A stretch of 38,392 nucleotides of DNA from Tannerella sp. (GCF_030528505.1 NZ_JAUMYS010000028.1:1-38392); one strand, 5' to 3'; counted from the stretch's first letter, positions 7,585 to 17,131 are shown. The notes: generated by a model not told the origin, from the sequence alone. Translations and numbers: made by a program.

Positions 7585-10270
7585 TCGTATTTGTGCGATG
7601 ACTCCGTGAGAGCATCGCACAGATTTTTCGATTGAAATCGGAGGCTTGCAAAAGCTGTTCGAGCGAAATGTGTATGCGGTAGCACCAGTAATGATCCGGA
7701 TCAGCCGGGATATTGATGCGCTCTTGTCGGGCATCTTTTCGTCTCAATTTATCGTCTATGGCCAGCCAATCCTGCAAAGGAAGGATGGTCAGCATGGAAT
7801 GTGCGTGCAGATGCTCCGTGATTATTTGCTCGGCTATTTTGCTTGTACACTCGTTTGTCGTCGATTCAGTCCCCTGTAAGACAGACTGAGCATATCGTTG
7901 CGTACGTTGCGGTTCTTCTTTCCACCATGTACGCAAAGGGCTCATATCGTGTGTTGAAGTTGTGCAGACAGAGTAGTAAGGCACCGTTTTCAAGTCGGAA
8001 AATTCCTGCCCGAAGGCTTTGGATATGCGGCCCAACTCCAAACTCAGGATATGGAGTTCTTCCATCACTTCGTGTACGGAATCGGGAATCATTCCTAAAT
8101 CTTCTCCGCACACCAACATCTCTGTCGTTGCAACCAAGGGACGGAGTCTGTTTAACGCCGTCGCTTTCCAGAAGTCATGATGCCGTACGTAAAAAAAGTA
8201 AGCATAGAGCTTGTTGAAAGCCGTTTTCTCCGCTTCCGTCAGTTCCTGATACCGGTATGACTGCGAGGCCGAGATGCGCGGATGATATTTTCGGGATTCG
8301 TAGGGGTCTTCCACAAAAAGCACTTCATTGGCCAGCGCATAGAGACCGGATTGCATCTGTCGGGACGCTTTGTCTTCATGCCCTTCGAAGAGTGCCTGTA
8401 TTTTTCGTTGGGTATCACAAAACGGATTCAGCATCATGTGTTCCGCATCGATGGGAGAGAGGTAATGATCGATAACCACTTCCGTTTGCTCACCGAATAA
8501 CTCCGACAGGTATTTCCGGTGAATTACCGCTGACGTATATTCCTTTCTGAACGTCAGGCCGTACGATTCGATTTCACCGACGGTCAACGGCAATGCCGGT
8601 CGAAAGTGACCGCACAGTCCCTGTACATAATCGAGGGGAATTTCCCAGATGCGAAAGAACCCGAGAATATGGTCGATACGAAAACTGTCGAAATAATCGC
8701 TCATCTTACCGAAGCGCCTCTTCCACCACGCGAACCCGTCTTTTTCCATGATCTCCCAATTATAGGTCGGGAAAGACCAGTTTTGCCCCATAGCTGAGAA
8801 ATCATCGGGGGGAGCGCCTGCTTGACCGTTCATGTTAAAGTAACGGGTATCTGTCCATGCTTCCACACTCGTTCGGTGAATACCGATCGGCAAGTCTCCT
8901 TTCAGAATGATCCCTTTTTGGCGGGCATAGTTCGAAACAGCTTGAAATTGGGTATGCAAGACGTATTGTAAGAAATAGACGTATGCGATTTCCGGGTAAG
9001 CCGGGCCGTTTTCGGCGCACAGTTTGTCAATCCGCAATGGGTTGTATATCGCATCTTTTTCCCATTTGGAAAAATCGGCCGTGCGATATTGGTCACGTAA
9101 ATAACAAAATGCCGCGTATGGAGTCAGCCACTTCCGGTTGCCTTCCCAAAAACGCTTGAAATCGTTGCCCGATAAGACGGTTACACCTTCTTGTTCAAAG
9201 AAAGCCCGGCAATACGCCGTCTTGTAACGTTCAACCGCTTCGTAATCGACATCTTCCCTGTTGTTCAGCGTAATTTGCTTCTCTCGAAAATAGGCCATCC
9301 GCTCCGGATCGTTGAGGATGCCCATGTCGTATAGCGAGATATACATCGGGTGCAGGGCATAAATCGAGATGGCACTGTAAGGATAAGAGTCTCTCCACGT
9401 ATGGGTACGGGTGGTGTCGTTCATCGGGAGTACTTGAATGACGCATTGCTTTGTCTGTTCCGCCCAATCGATGAGTAATTGCAGGTCATGCAGGTCGCCG
9501 ACTCCAAAACTCTGCTCCGAACGTAACGAAAAAACAGGGATGACGGTTCCTGCTCCTTTCCACTCCGGCAAATCTTCGCGATACGGATATTCTGAAATCA
9601 CGGTGATCTCGGATGTCTCTGACGGTGCCTCTCTCAGTACACGGTTACTTCCTTTTTCCCAATGGCAGACCTGCTTCGTTTCATCACAAACGAAAAATTT
9701 GTACTCAAACGGATAACGGATCTCATCGGCATTGAGGTAAACTTCCCATTCCGCAGCACCGCACGGACGTAGAAGTTTCGCTTGTGTCGTATCCCAATGC
9801 CCGAGGCATGCTTGATTGCCGGCAAGAGCTACGCGCTGATTCTTCTGCACCCGAGGGTTCGGAAGCCGGATGATCAGGCAGCGATCGGGCTGCTCATAAA
9901 TCGGTTCGGACTCGTTATGAGCAAACAGATTCTTCGTGAACGCCGAAGTGTACAGCGCGATATTCTTCGGTTCTTCGCGCCAATAGTCATACAAACAGAA
10001 ACTTGACGCAATACGGTCGAAAACGATGCGATGTTTTCGATCCCACGGCTCGGTGGTCACTTTGCCGTCTATATCCGTCAGTATATAGTGATACTCGATT
10101 TCGGCTATGTCGTCGGGCAGTTCGAGCTGCAACGACCAATGTTCGCCATCTGTACAAGCCATTTCTTTCGCCATGACCGGCTCGCCCCCCCCCAGTTCGG
10201 GAATGGAACCACATACGCGCATCTTCTGTTGCCGGTATGTCCGGTAACCGATATGAAAGGATAGGTTCAT
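7577..10270 (-). CDS. malQ: 4-alpha-glucanotransferase with two N-terminal CBM20 starch-binding domains
   Basis: 897 residues: two CBM20-type domains (about 1-110, with FHIGYRT, and about 130-235, with VALAGNQACLGHWD) and then a GH77 amylomaltase domain (about 245-890). Catalytic residues are visible: nucleophile Asp533 in FRIDHILG, acid/base Glu723 in CGEDLGMIPD, and Asp775 in STHDMSPLR. It transfers alpha-1,4-glucan segments between oligosaccharides during maltodextrin or glycogen metabolism in the cytoplasm; there is no signal peptide. Tandem CBM20 plus GH77 is the known long form (as in plant DPE2 and Bacteroidota). It starts 10 nt after the ribonucleotide reductase stop, so it is probably co-transcribed. 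The C-terminal AMLSRSHRTNTIT is encoded by the opposing terminator hairpin. Confidence 0.95.
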   Translation of the reverse strand: MNLSFHIGYRTYRQQKMRVCGSIPELGGGEPVMAKEMACTDGEHWSLQLELPDDIAEIEYHYILTDIDGKVTTEPWDRKHRIVFDRIASSFCLYDYWREEPKNIALYTSAFTKNLFAHNESEPIYEQPDRCLIIRLPNPRVQKNQRVALAGNQACLGHWDTTQAKLLRPCGAAEWEVYLNADEIRYPFEYKFFVCDETKQVCHWEKGSNRVLREAPSETSEITVISEYPYREDLPEWKGAGTVIPVFSLRSEQSFGVGDLHDLQLLIDWAEQTKQCVIQVLPMNDTTRTHTWRDSYPYSAISIYALHPMYISLYDMGILNDPERMAYFREKQITLNNREDVDYEAVERYKTAYCRAFFEQEGVTVLSGNDFKRFWEGNRKWLTPYAAFCYLRDQYRTADFSKWEKDAIYNPLRIDKLCAENGPAYPEIAYVYFLQYVLHTQFQAVSNYARQKGIILKGDLPIGIHRTSVEAWTDTRYFNMNGQAGAPPDDFSAMGQNWSFPTYNWEIMEKDGFAWWKRRFGKMSDYFDSFRIDHILGFFRIWEIPLDYVQGLCGHFRPALPLTVGEIESYGLTFRKEYTSAVIHRKYLSELFGEQTEVVIDHYLSPIDAEHMMLNPFCDTQRKIQALFEGHEDKASRQMQSGLYALANEVLFVEDPYESRKYHPRISASQSYRYQELTEAEKTAFNKLYAYFFYVRHHDFWKATALNRLRPLVATTEMLVCGEDLGMIPDSVHEVMEELHILSLELGRISKAFGQEFSDLKTVPYYSVCTTSTHDMSPLRTWWKEEPQRTQRYAQSVLQGTESTTNECTSKIAEQIITEHLHAHSMLTILPLQDWLAIDDKLRRKDARQERINIPADPDHYWCYRIHISLEQLLQASDFNRKICAMLSRSHRTNTIT
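7592..7628 (+). terminator. Rho-independent terminator of the bactofilin gene
   Basis: TGTGCGATG (7592-7600) and CATCGCACA (7613-7621) form a 9-bp perfect stem with a 12-nt loop, followed by gattttt. It lies inside the last codons of the convergent malQ gene, so it encodes part of that protein's C-terminus on the other strand. Confidence 0.85.
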
Positions 10271-10280
10271 CGCTCAATGT

Positions 10281-12815
10281 CTATCCGCACCGCGAGGCGC
10301 CACAGTTTTTGCAGATCAGGCAGCCTTCTTGATAAACGAGGGTTTCGTAGTCGCAGTTCGGGCATTTCTGTCCTTTCAGTTCCGTACCGTTGGGCAGGTA
10401 TTTTTTCAATGCGCGTGCCACGCCGTTTTTCCACGTGTTAATCGATTCATTATTCAGCTCCATCTCCTGTACCAGCTTGATGACCTGACTGATGGGCATC
10501 CCATAGCGTAAAACGCCCGAAATCAGTTTGGCATAATTCCAATATTCGGGTTCGAATTTGCTGTCCAGACCTTCGAGCGTCATCTTAAAACCACGCTTGT
10601 TCTTAAACTGAAAGTCATAATGCTTGCGTCCGTCCGCGTCGTAGCTTTTGATAATGCTTCCTTTTTCTACTGTTTTCGGCAGCATGATGCCTTCTTCGTC
10701 ATCGGCCAGACCGGTAAAAATTTCGTACGGACGTCCGTTCATCAATCCGACGAAGGCGATCCATTTTTCACGATTGTTCTGGAACTTCACCACATCGGCT
10801 TCCAGCTCCTTCGGACGTGTCGAGACAATGACCGGGGGCTCCATGCAGTCTTCGTTTTTCTTCTTCTTTTCTGTCGACAGCAATACCCCCGAGCGTGATC
10901 CGTCGCGATAAACCGTACATCCTTTGCAGCCCGAACGCCATGCTTCTACATATAATTTATCGACCATTTCTTCCGACACGTCGTTCGGCAGATTGATCGT
11001 CACGCTAATCGAATGATCGACCCATTTCTGGATACGTCCCTGCATGCGTACTTTTTGTACCCAATCCACATCGTTCGACGTTGCTTTGTAATAAGGGGAG
11101 TGCGCAACGAGATTGTCGATTTCCTCTGTGGTGTATTTCTTTGTTGCCGAATAGCCGTTAGCCAGCATCCACGTGACGAATTTGTGATGAAAGACGATAT
11201 ATTCTTCGAAAGCATCGCCCGTTTCGTCTACATAATCTATATGCACATCTGCGTCGTTCGGATTGACTTTACGCCGACGTTTGTAAACCGGTAAGAATAC
11301 GGGTTCAATGCCCGAAGTGGTTTGGGTCATCAGGCTGGTCGTGCCGGTCGGTGCGATGGTCAGACACGCGATGTTGCGACGCCCATATTTTACCATGTCG
11401 TCATACAAGGCGGGAGATTCTTTCTTTAATCGCAAGATAAACGGATTACGCTCTTCGCGTTTGGCGTCGTAAATTTCGAAGGCACCGCGTTCTTTGGCCA
11501 TTTCGACCGACGAGCCATAGGCTGCCAGCGCCAGCGTCTTTTGAATCTTTTCCGCGAAGTTGGTTGCTTCTTCTGTTCCATACCGCAGGTTCAAAGCCGC
11601 CAACATATCGCCTTCGGCCGTGATTCCAACTCCCGTACGCCTTCCGGCCAATGTCTTTTGCTGAATTCTCTGCCACAGCTCACGTTCCGTACGCTTGATA
11701 TCCTCTCCTTCCGGGTCGGAGGCGATTTTTTCCAGAATCTTTTCAATCTTCTCCGATTCCAGATCGATAATGTCGTCCATGATGCGTTGTGCCAGCGCAA
11801 CGTGTTTTTTAAACAGATCGAAGTCGAAATAAGCGTCACGACTGAACGGGTTCACAACATACGAGTAGAGGTTAATCGCCAGCAGCCGGCAGCTGTCATA
11901 CGGGCAAAGCGGTATTTCGCCGCACGGATTAGTTGAGACCGTACGGAAGCCTAAGTCGGCATACGAGTCGGGCACTGATTCCCTAAGAATCGTATCCCAG
12001 AATAACACCCCCGGTTCGGCGGATTTCCAGGCATTATGAATGATTTTTTTCCATAGTGACCTTGCATCGATAAGCTTCGTAACCATCGGATTGTCTCCGG
12101 CAATCGGGTATTGCTGGTGATACATGGAACCGCTCACCACAGCTTCCATAAATTCGTCGTCGATTTTGACGGACACGTTCGCTCCCGTTACTTTTCCTTC
12201 CGTCATTTTCGCATCGATAAACGATTCGGCGTCGGGATGTTTGATGGAAACACTTAACATCAACGCGCCGCGCCGCCCATCCTGAGCGACTTCGCGTGTC
12301 GAATTCGAATACCGCTCCATAAAAGGCACCAGTCCAGTGGAAGTAAGCGCCGAGTTTTTTACGGGCGAACCTTTCGGGCGAATATGCGATAAATCATGCC
12401 CCACACCTCCTCGACGTTTCATTAGTTGCACCTGTTCTTCATCAATGCGAATCACCGCGCCGTACGAATCGGCATTACCTTCTACGCCAACTACGAAACA
12501 GTTTGACAACGAGGCGATCTGAAAATCGTTGCCGATGCCCGTCATCGGACTTCCCTGTGGTACGATGTATCGGAAGTGATCGAAAAGTTCGAACAGTTCC
12601 TGCTCCGACAACGGATTCGGATATTTTGCTTCCGTACGGGCAATCTCTCTGGCCAGACGACGGTGCATGTCTGTGGGAGTTTGTTCGTAAATATTTCCGA
12701 ACGCGTCTTTCAGCGCATATTTATTTACCCAGACTTTTGCAGCCAATTCATCACCCGTGAAATAATCTAACGATGCTTGGTAAGCCTCGTCGAAAGTGTA
12801 CGTTTTCAAGCCCAT
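10281..12815 (-). CDS. nrdJ: Adenosylcobalamin-dependent (class II) ribonucleoside-diphosphate reductase
   Basis: 844 residues, full length for the B12-dependent class II enzyme, which makes deoxyribonucleotides without oxygen or a radical subunit. Landmarks: SNCFVVG (Cys106), the active-site NPCGEIPL (Asn296, Cys298, Glu300), LTIAPTGTTSLM near residue 480, and YVEAWRSGCKGCTVYRDGSRSG. The C-terminal zinc ribbon/thiol relay spans about 818-844 (CPNC...GCLICKNCGASRCG). The N-terminus begins MGLKTYTFDEAY. There is a good -7 box upstream. I saw no cobalamin-riboswitch B12 box in the leader. malQ follows after 10 nt, an arrangement without an obvious metabolic link. Confidence 0.96.
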   Translation of the reverse strand: MGLKTYTFDEAYQASLDYFTGDELAAKVWVNKYALKDAFGNIYEQTPTDMHRRLAREIARTEAKYPNPLSEQELFELFDHFRYIVPQGSPMTGIGNDFQIASLSNCFVVGVEGNADSYGAVIRIDEEQVQLMKRRGGVGHDLSHIRPKGSPVKNSALTSTGLVPFMERYSNSTREVAQDGRRGALMLSVSIKHPDAESFIDAKMTEGKVTGANVSVKIDDEFMEAVVSGSMYHQQYPIAGDNPMVTKLIDARSLWKKIIHNAWKSAEPGVLFWDTILRESVPDSYADLGFRTVSTNPCGEIPLCPYDSCRLLAINLYSYVVNPFSRDAYFDFDLFKKHVALAQRIMDDIIDLESEKIEKILEKIASDPEGEDIKRTERELWQRIQQKTLAGRRTGVGITAEGDMLAALNLRYGTEEATNFAEKIQKTLALAAYGSSVEMAKERGAFEIYDAKREERNPFILRLKKESPALYDDMVKYGRRNIACLTIAPTGTTSLMTQTTSGIEPVFLPVYKRRRKVNPNDADVHIDYVDETGDAFEEYIVFHHKFVTWMLANGYSATKKYTTEEIDNLVAHSPYYKATSNDVDWVQKVRMQGRIQKWVDHSISVTINLPNDVSEEMVDKLYVEAWRSGCKGCTVYRDGSRSGVLLSTEKKKKNEDCMEPPVIVSTRPKELEADVVKFQNNREKWIAFVGLMNGRPYEIFTGLADDEEGIMLPKTVEKGSIIKSYDADGRKHYDFQFKNKRGFKMTLEGLDSKFEPEYWNYAKLISGVLRYGMPISQVIKLVQEMELNNESINTWKNGVARALKKYLPNGTELKGQKCPNCDYETLVYQEGCLICKNCGASRCG

Positions 12816-13181
12816 ATCTCTTCTGTTTATTTGTTGTCTTCTTTGGGGTACAAAAGTAGTTATTCTTTATTTTCTTTGCTAAATTATTCTATGAAAAAAG
12901 ATGTGGATGTTGAAAAGTTTTCTGATTTCATATGTTAGTTTGTTTTATATAAGTAGATTGAGTTTTTCCAATTTGTAGAAAGTTTTCCGAAAAGAAAAAT
13001 ATGATGCTTTATAGAGTGCTCCAAATTGTCTAACTTTGCTTTTGCGTTCATTGCTTTTGGGGGGGACAGGTTTCATCGTTACAAAATTAAGATGTCGCTT
13101 GTGGAAAGGAGGAGAGGGGATGATGGATTTTTTTCGGCGCGACGGGTTGCTCAAGGTCGGTTGCAATCTACAAGAAAAAAA
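12816..13181. other. Intergenic region between the reductase and ferredoxin genes
   Basis: Mostly AT-rich DNA. It holds the minus-strand reductase promoter (12851-12858) and an outward plus-strand -7 box (13031-13038) with no convincing gene behind it. A 50-codon frame at 13092-13244 runs through the terminator and is Arg-rich; I do not accept it as a gene. Confidence 0.55.
12851..12858 (-). promoter_or_regulatory. -7 box of the ribonucleotide reductase operon
   Basis: Reads TACTTTTG on the minus strand, a full TAnnTTTG match, 36 nt before the start codon. No clear -33 TTTG. Confidence 0.65.
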
Positions 13182-13225
13182 CGTAGAGTAAGGAATGAAT
13201 CACATACTCTACGCTTTGGTTTTTT
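13031..13225 (+). ncRNA. Candidate small RNA between an orphan promoter and a terminator
   Basis: TAACTTTG (13031-13038) is a full -7 match pointing rightwards. About 145 nt later comes a 9-bp hairpin followed by a T-run (ggtttttt), so a transcript of roughly 180 nt could be made. No credible protein is encoded. The hairpin also serves the ferredoxin gene on the other strand. No known RNA family was recognised, so this remains a hypothesis. Confidence 0.25.
13182..13213. terminator. Bidirectional terminator
   Basis: CGTAGAGTA (13182-13190) pairs with TACTCTACG (13205-13213). On the minus strand the stem is followed by a run of T (TTTTTTT), ending the ferredoxin messenger. On the plus strand it is followed by ctttggtttttt. 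Confidence 0.85.
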
Positions 13226-13240
13226 AGCTTTTCTTCTTGA

Positions 13241-13411
13241 TTAAGCCCCCGGGCTGATTGCACTCGTCGGACATGCTTCTGCGCATGTTCCACAATCGGT
13301 GCATACTTCCGGATCGATGCGGTAGATATCTCCCTCAGAAATTGCTTCTACCGGACATTCATCAATACATGTACCACATGCAATACAATCTTCACTAATT
13401 ACGTAAGCCAT
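13241..13411 (-). CDS. 2x[4Fe-4S] ferredoxin
   Basis: A 56-residue bacterial-type ferredoxin, an electron carrier for fermentative redox enzymes such as pyruvate:ferredoxin oxidoreductase or Rnf. Two classical CxxCxxCxxxCP clusters are present: CIACGTCIDECP (Cys9-Cys19) and CTDCGTCAEACP (Cys37-Cys47). It begins MAYVISEDC, the standard N-terminus, and ends SPGA. It is a single gene with a full -7 box 31 nt upstream and a strong terminator about 30 nt after the stop. The sequence is a textbook clostridial-type ferredoxin, so confidence is high despite its size. Confidence 0.97.
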   Translation of the reverse strand: MAYVISEDCIACGTCIDECPVEAISEGDIYRIDPEVCTDCGTCAEACPTSAISPGA

Positions 13412-13441
13412 TTTCTTTTATTTTTTAAAGTTAAAACAATG

Positions 13442-13449
13442 CAAAAGTA
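13442..13449 (-). promoter_or_regulatory. -7 box of the ferredoxin gene
   Basis: Reads TACTTTTG on the minus strand, a full TAnnTTTG match. Transcription would start about 25 nt before the ATG. Confidence 0.65.
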
Positions 13450-13562
13450 AACGATTCTTCCGATTAAAAAAAATGTTTGTCTCTTTTTATTCTCTTTTTT
13501 ATTACTTCGTTTGCTGCAATAACTTTTTTCTTCTTCCGTTATTCATACAAATTAGAAGCAAA

Positions 13563-14279
13563 TTGAAACGAAGCACATTGATTATATTATCGGCATGGAT
13601 GATGGCTGTTTCGAGTCTTTACGCTCAGCGACAAAGACCCAAGAATCAACCGTATGCCGATATGAAGCGGTATCATTTCGGGTTTCATGTCGGGATGCAT
13701 ACCCAGGATTTGATTTTAACGCATTCGGGGGTGACGACGTCTGACGGAAGAACGTGGTTTGCCGAAATTCCCTCTTATTCGCCCGGATTCAGTGTCGGAG
13801 TGATTGGAAATTTATATATCAATCAATATTTGAATCTGCGTTTTACGCCTACCGTTCACTTTGGCGATAAGAAGTTTACTTTTATTGACGCACGGACCGC
13901 CAACTCGCAAGCTACGTTTACCACTTCGATCCGATCGAATTATCTTGCCTTGCCGCTCGATCTGAAATATACGGCGGTGCGACTCAATAACTATCGTCCT
14001 TACTTGCTTGGCGGGGTTTTTACCCATTTCGACATGGGGCGTAAAAAAGAAACTCCGGTTTTGTTAAAACCATTGGATTATGGAGTAGAGATTGGGTTTG
14101 GATGTGATATTTATTTGCCTTATTTTAAGTTGTGTCCCGAGTTGAAGTTTTGTTTCGGACTGGCTGATGTACTGCAAAAAGACCGCAGTGATTTGATCAG
14201 TGAGTCGGATCGGGTGTATACTGAGGCACTGTCGAAAGCTACTTCACGTTTGATCGTGCTGACGTTTAATTTTGAATGA
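13563..14279 (+). CDS. porT: PorT-family outer-membrane protein (type IX secretion)
   Basis: 238 residues from a TTG at 13563, giving a compact signal peptide (M)KRSTLIILSAWMMAVSSLYA. The frame continues up to an ATG at 13473, but that adds a Phe/Cys-rich, unlikely extension beside the ferredoxin promoter. The mature part is a beta-barrel with KRYHFGFHVGMHTQDL near the start, NQYLNLRFTPTVHFG, LALPLDLKYTAVRLNNYRPYLLGGV and an ending LIVLTFNFE. This matches PorT, an outer-membrane protein required for the T9SS. PorT-like barrels also occur in species without T9SS, but the giant protein in this window ends in a T9SS-like domain, which supports a true role. It converges on cdsA with a 14-nt overlap. 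Confidence 0.78.
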   Translation: MKRSTLIILSAWMMAVSSLYAQRQRPKNQPYADMKRYHFGFHVGMHTQDLILTHSGVTTSDGRTWFAEIPSYSPGFSVGVIGNLYINQYLNLRFTPTVHFGDKKFTFIDARTANSQATFTTSIRSNYLALPLDLKYTAVRLNNYRPYLLGGVFTHFDMGRKKETPVLLKPLDYGVEIGFGCDIYLPYFKLCPELKFCFGLADVLQKDRSDLISESDRVYTEALSKATSRLIVLTFNFE

Positions 14280-15117
14280 AAAATCTCAGATAAACCCAGA
14301 TGGCGGGCGTGGCCAGCATCATGCTGTCGAAGCGGTCTAATATGCCACCATGTCCCGGAAGAAGCGTTCCGGAGTCCTTGACGCCGTAGGTACGTTTTAT
14401 CAGCGACTCAACGAGATCTCCCCACGTGCCGAATATCACGATAATCGTTGCAAAAGCGATCCAGTGATACCAGTTCACCGCCGGATAAAAATAAGCCAAC
14501 GTCAACGCTGCCATCCACGCAATGACAAGCCCGCCGGCGAATCCTTCCCATGATTTCAGCGGAGAAACACGCGGGAACATCCGTCGTTTGCCGAATGTCG
14601 TGCCCACCAGATAAGCGCCGGTATCATTGAGCCAGATAAAAATAAAGATAAACAGTCCATAATAAGGGTAATATGCTTTGTCTGTCGGATCAAACATTAC
14701 AAAGTTTAGCATGGAAAACAGTCCGGAACCATAGAACTGCAAGAAGAATGTCGTAGCCCAACGGTTTACCGGATTTTCTTCTTTATGGTATAAGCCTGCA
14801 ATCAAGACGAAGATCAGAAAAAGCAAATATGGCGCATAAATTATTTCTGATGCCTGTCCGCTTGCGTAGAAAAAAGAAGCGGCAAAAAGATATATTCCTC
14901 CAGCGATTTCCAACCATCGGAAGAAGGACTTTTTATAATGTGAGGCGGAGGTTTCCGTTCCGTTGCTATGCCTTATGAGTACTTGAAACTCGTGCAGGGA
15001 AAGACCTACGACAAGCGTAAACAAGGCGAGGAAAGTATACGGATGTAGCGTCATCGCAAGTACGATGACGGCTACATACACAATTCCGGTTACTGTTCTG
15101 ACGAATAATTTTTTCAA
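14266..15117 (-). CDS. cdsA: Phosphatidate cytidylyltransferase (CDP-diglyceride synthase)
   Basis: Makes CDP-diacylglycerol from phosphatidate and CTP, the precursor of all major phospholipids; an integral inner-membrane enzyme. The C-terminal signature is clear: SPLKSWEGFAGG followed by WGDLVESLIKRTYGVKDSG and LPGHGGILDRFDSMM. About eight hydrophobic helices precede and surround it. The start is set at TTG 15117, 13 nt after the ftsH stop, giving 283 residues (usual length) and MKKLFVRTVTG at the N-terminus. The longer frame to 15252 would overlap ftsH by about 120 nt with an Arg-rich tail that is just ftsH in another frame. It is the last gene of rsfS-ftsH-cdsA. Confidence 0.93.
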   Translation of the reverse strand: MKKLFVRTVTGIVYVAVIVLAMTLHPYTFLALFTLVVGLSLHEFQVLIRHSNGTETSASHYKKSFFRWLEIAGGIYLFAASFFYASGQASEIIYAPYLLFLIFVLIAGLYHKEENPVNRWATTFFLQFYGSGLFSMLNFVMFDPTDKAYYPYYGLFIFIFIWLNDTGAYLVGTTFGKRRMFPRVSPLKSWEGFAGGLVIAWMAALTLAYFYPAVNWYHWIAFATIIVIFGTWGDLVESLIKRTYGVKDSGTLLPGHGGILDRFDSMMLATPAIWVYLRFFIQN

Positions 15118-15130
15118 AGTACAGCGTCTT

Positions 15131-17131
15131 TTAAAAGCCCACTTTCGTTTTCGTCTTTTTTGCCGATTCCGGCATAGGAGGCAGCTGGAGCGTTGACGCA
15201 TCTTGCTGATCCATAATTTCCTGTGAACGTGAAATCCAGGGTCGTTTGCCAAAAATCGCTTCCAAATCTTCCGAATAGATAACTTCGGCTACCAGTAGTT
15301 TTTCGGCCAATTGATTGTGTTGTTCAGCATGCTCGGTTAGAATGCGTTTGGCGCGTTCAAACTGTTCGTTAATCATACCCTGCACTTCTTTATCGATCAA
15401 TTGTGCCGTTTCCTCACTGTAGGGTTTCGTAAAGCCCCATTCTTGCCCGGTCGAATCATAATAATTCAGGTTTGGCAGTCGCTCGCTCATACCGAAATAG
15501 GTGACCATGGCATATGCTTGTTTGGTAACACGCTCCAGGTCGTTCGAAGCTCCGGTAGAGATTTCGCCGAGGAAAACTTCTTCTGCCGCGCGTCCGCCAA
15601 GCGTCGCACACATTTCGTCTAACAGTTGGTCGCGCGTGGTAATCTGTCGCTCTTCCGGCAGGTACCATGCCGCTCCAAGCGCCTTCCCTCTGGGGACAAT
15701 GGTTACTTTGACGAGCGGGTTCGCATGTTCCAGCAACCAACTGATGGAAGCGTGGCCGGCCTCGTGATAGGCTATGCTTTTACGTTCCCTCGCGGTAGTG
15801 ATTCTTGTCCGCTTTTCCAGACCACCGATGATCCGGTCAACGGCATTCATAAAATCTTCTTTCTGTACGAAATTTTTTCCGTTTCGAGCAGCAATCAGCG
15901 CGGCTTCGTTGCATACGTTGGCAATATCTGCTCCTGAGAAGCCCGGTGTCTGGCGTGCCAGAAAATCGGTATCGACCGATGAATCGATTTTAATCGGGCG
16001 AAGATGTACGCCAAAGATTTCTTTCCGTTCGTTCAGATCAGGTAGTTCGACATGGATTTGACGATCGAAACGTCCCGCACGCAATAGCGCTTTGTCGAGC
16101 ACATCGGCGCGGTTCGTGGCGGCGAGGATAATCACCCCGCTGTTCGACCCGAAGCCGTCCATTTCGGTCAGCAACTGGTTCAGCGTGCTTTCACGTTCAT
16201 CATTGCTTGTCATATTGGCATTCTTACCGCGAGCTCGTCCAACGGCATCGATCTCGTCGATAAACACGATACAAGGCGCTTTTTCTTTTGCCTGACGAAA
16301 TAAATCGCGCACACGCGAGGCACCGACCCCGACAAACATTTCTACAAAGTCCGAACCGGAGAGGGAGAAAAACGGGACATGTGCTTCGCCAGCTACAGCC
16401 TTGGCTAAGAGTGTTTTTCCTGTTCCCGGAGGCCCTACCAACAAAGCCCCTTTGGGAATTTTTCCACCTAATTCGGTATATTTTCCCGGATTTTTGAGGA
16501 ACGAAACGATTTCTTCTACTTCCTGTTTGGCTTCGACGAGTCCGGCCACGTCTTTAAATGTCACTTTGACATGCGAATTTTTATCGAAGAGTTGTGCCTT
16601 TGATTTTCCTACGTTGAAAACACCGCCCGGTCCTCCGGTTGCTCCTCCCGCCATGCGGCGCATAAAGAACAGCCACAGTAAAATGATGATAATGAAAGGC
16701 CCGATAGATATGAGTAAGTTCCACAGCGTATCATCTCCTTCCTTGAAACTTAACTGTGCCGAGATTTGTTTTTCGGCCACCATTTTGTCGTAAAAATCTG
16801 AGAACTTATCGGCCGAAGGGATTTTGACATACACCTTTGCTTCGGTACCGAACTGTTCTTCTTCGCGGGTAAAAATCCGTTTCCGGTGGTCACTCTTGAC
16901 AGTCGCCTCCAAAAGGTTTTTGCGATTGTGGACGACCATTTTGTCGAACACATCGTCGGCAGCTAACTGCTGAAATTCCGTCCATCCCAACTCCTTCGAA
17001 GCCGAGAAATCGTTCATCAGATACAGTCCCATCAGGGCGACAAAAACAATTCCGTACATCCAATACAGGTTGAAACGGAATTTAGGCTTGTTGCCGTTAT
17101 TGTTTTTCGGCAAATGATTTTTTTCTTCCAT
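15131..17131 (-). CDS. ftsH: ATP-dependent zinc metalloprotease FtsH
   Basis: 666 residues. Two membrane segments (about 22-39 and 138-157) flank a periplasmic domain. Then come the AAA+ ATPase with Walker A GPPGTGKT (233-240), Walker B IVFIDE (288-293) and the second region of homology around [20 protein letters not shown], and finally the peptidase domain with the zinc site HEAGH (456-460). A third zinc ligand, Asp, is expected further on in [10 protein letters not shown]. It extracts and degrades misfolded membrane proteins and short-lived regulators as a hexamer. It lies 23 nt after rsfS and directly before cdsA, an order I know from many Bacteroidota. Confidence 0.98.
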   Translation of the reverse strand: MEEKNHLPKNNNGNKPKFRFNLYWMYGIVFVALMGLYLMNDFSASKELGWTEFQQLAADDVFDKMVVHNRKNLLEATVKSDHRKRIFTREEEQFGTEAKVYVKIPSADKFSDFYDKMVAEKQISAQLSFKEGDDTLWNLLISIGPFIIIILLWLFFMRRMAGGATGGPGGVFNVGKSKAQLFDKNSHVKVTFKDVAGLVEAKQEVEEIVSFLKNPGKYTELGGKIPKGALLVGPPGTGKTLLAKAVAGEAHVPFFSLSGSDFVEMFVGVGASRVRDLFRQAKEKAPCIVFIDEIDAVGRARGKNANMTSNDERESTLNQLLTEMDGFGSNSGVIILAATNRADVLDKALLRAGRFDRQIHVELPDLNERKEIFGVHLRPIKIDSSVDTDFLARQTPGFSGADIANVCNEAALIAARNGKNFVQKEDFMNAVDRIIGGLEKRTRITTARERKSIAYHEAGHASISWLLEHANPLVKVTIVPRGKALGAAWYLPEERQITTRDQLLDEMCATLGGRAAEEVFLGEISTGASNDLERVTKQAYAMVTYFGMSERLPNLNYYDSTGQEWGFTKPYSEETAQLIDKEVQGMINEQFERAKRILTEHAEQHNQLAEKLLVAEVIYSEDLEAIFGKRPWISRSQEIMDQQDASTLQLPPMPESAKKTKTKVGF

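Noticed and set aside
12816..13020. Cobalamin riboswitch before the B12-dependent reductase
   Set aside because: I looked for the B12 box and the expected long structured leader on the minus strand and found neither; the promoter lies only 36 nt from the start codon.
13092..13244. 50-codon plus-strand frame beside the ferredoxin gene
   Set aside because: It is Arg-rich, runs through the terminator hairpin and its T-run, and ends on the ferredoxin stop region.
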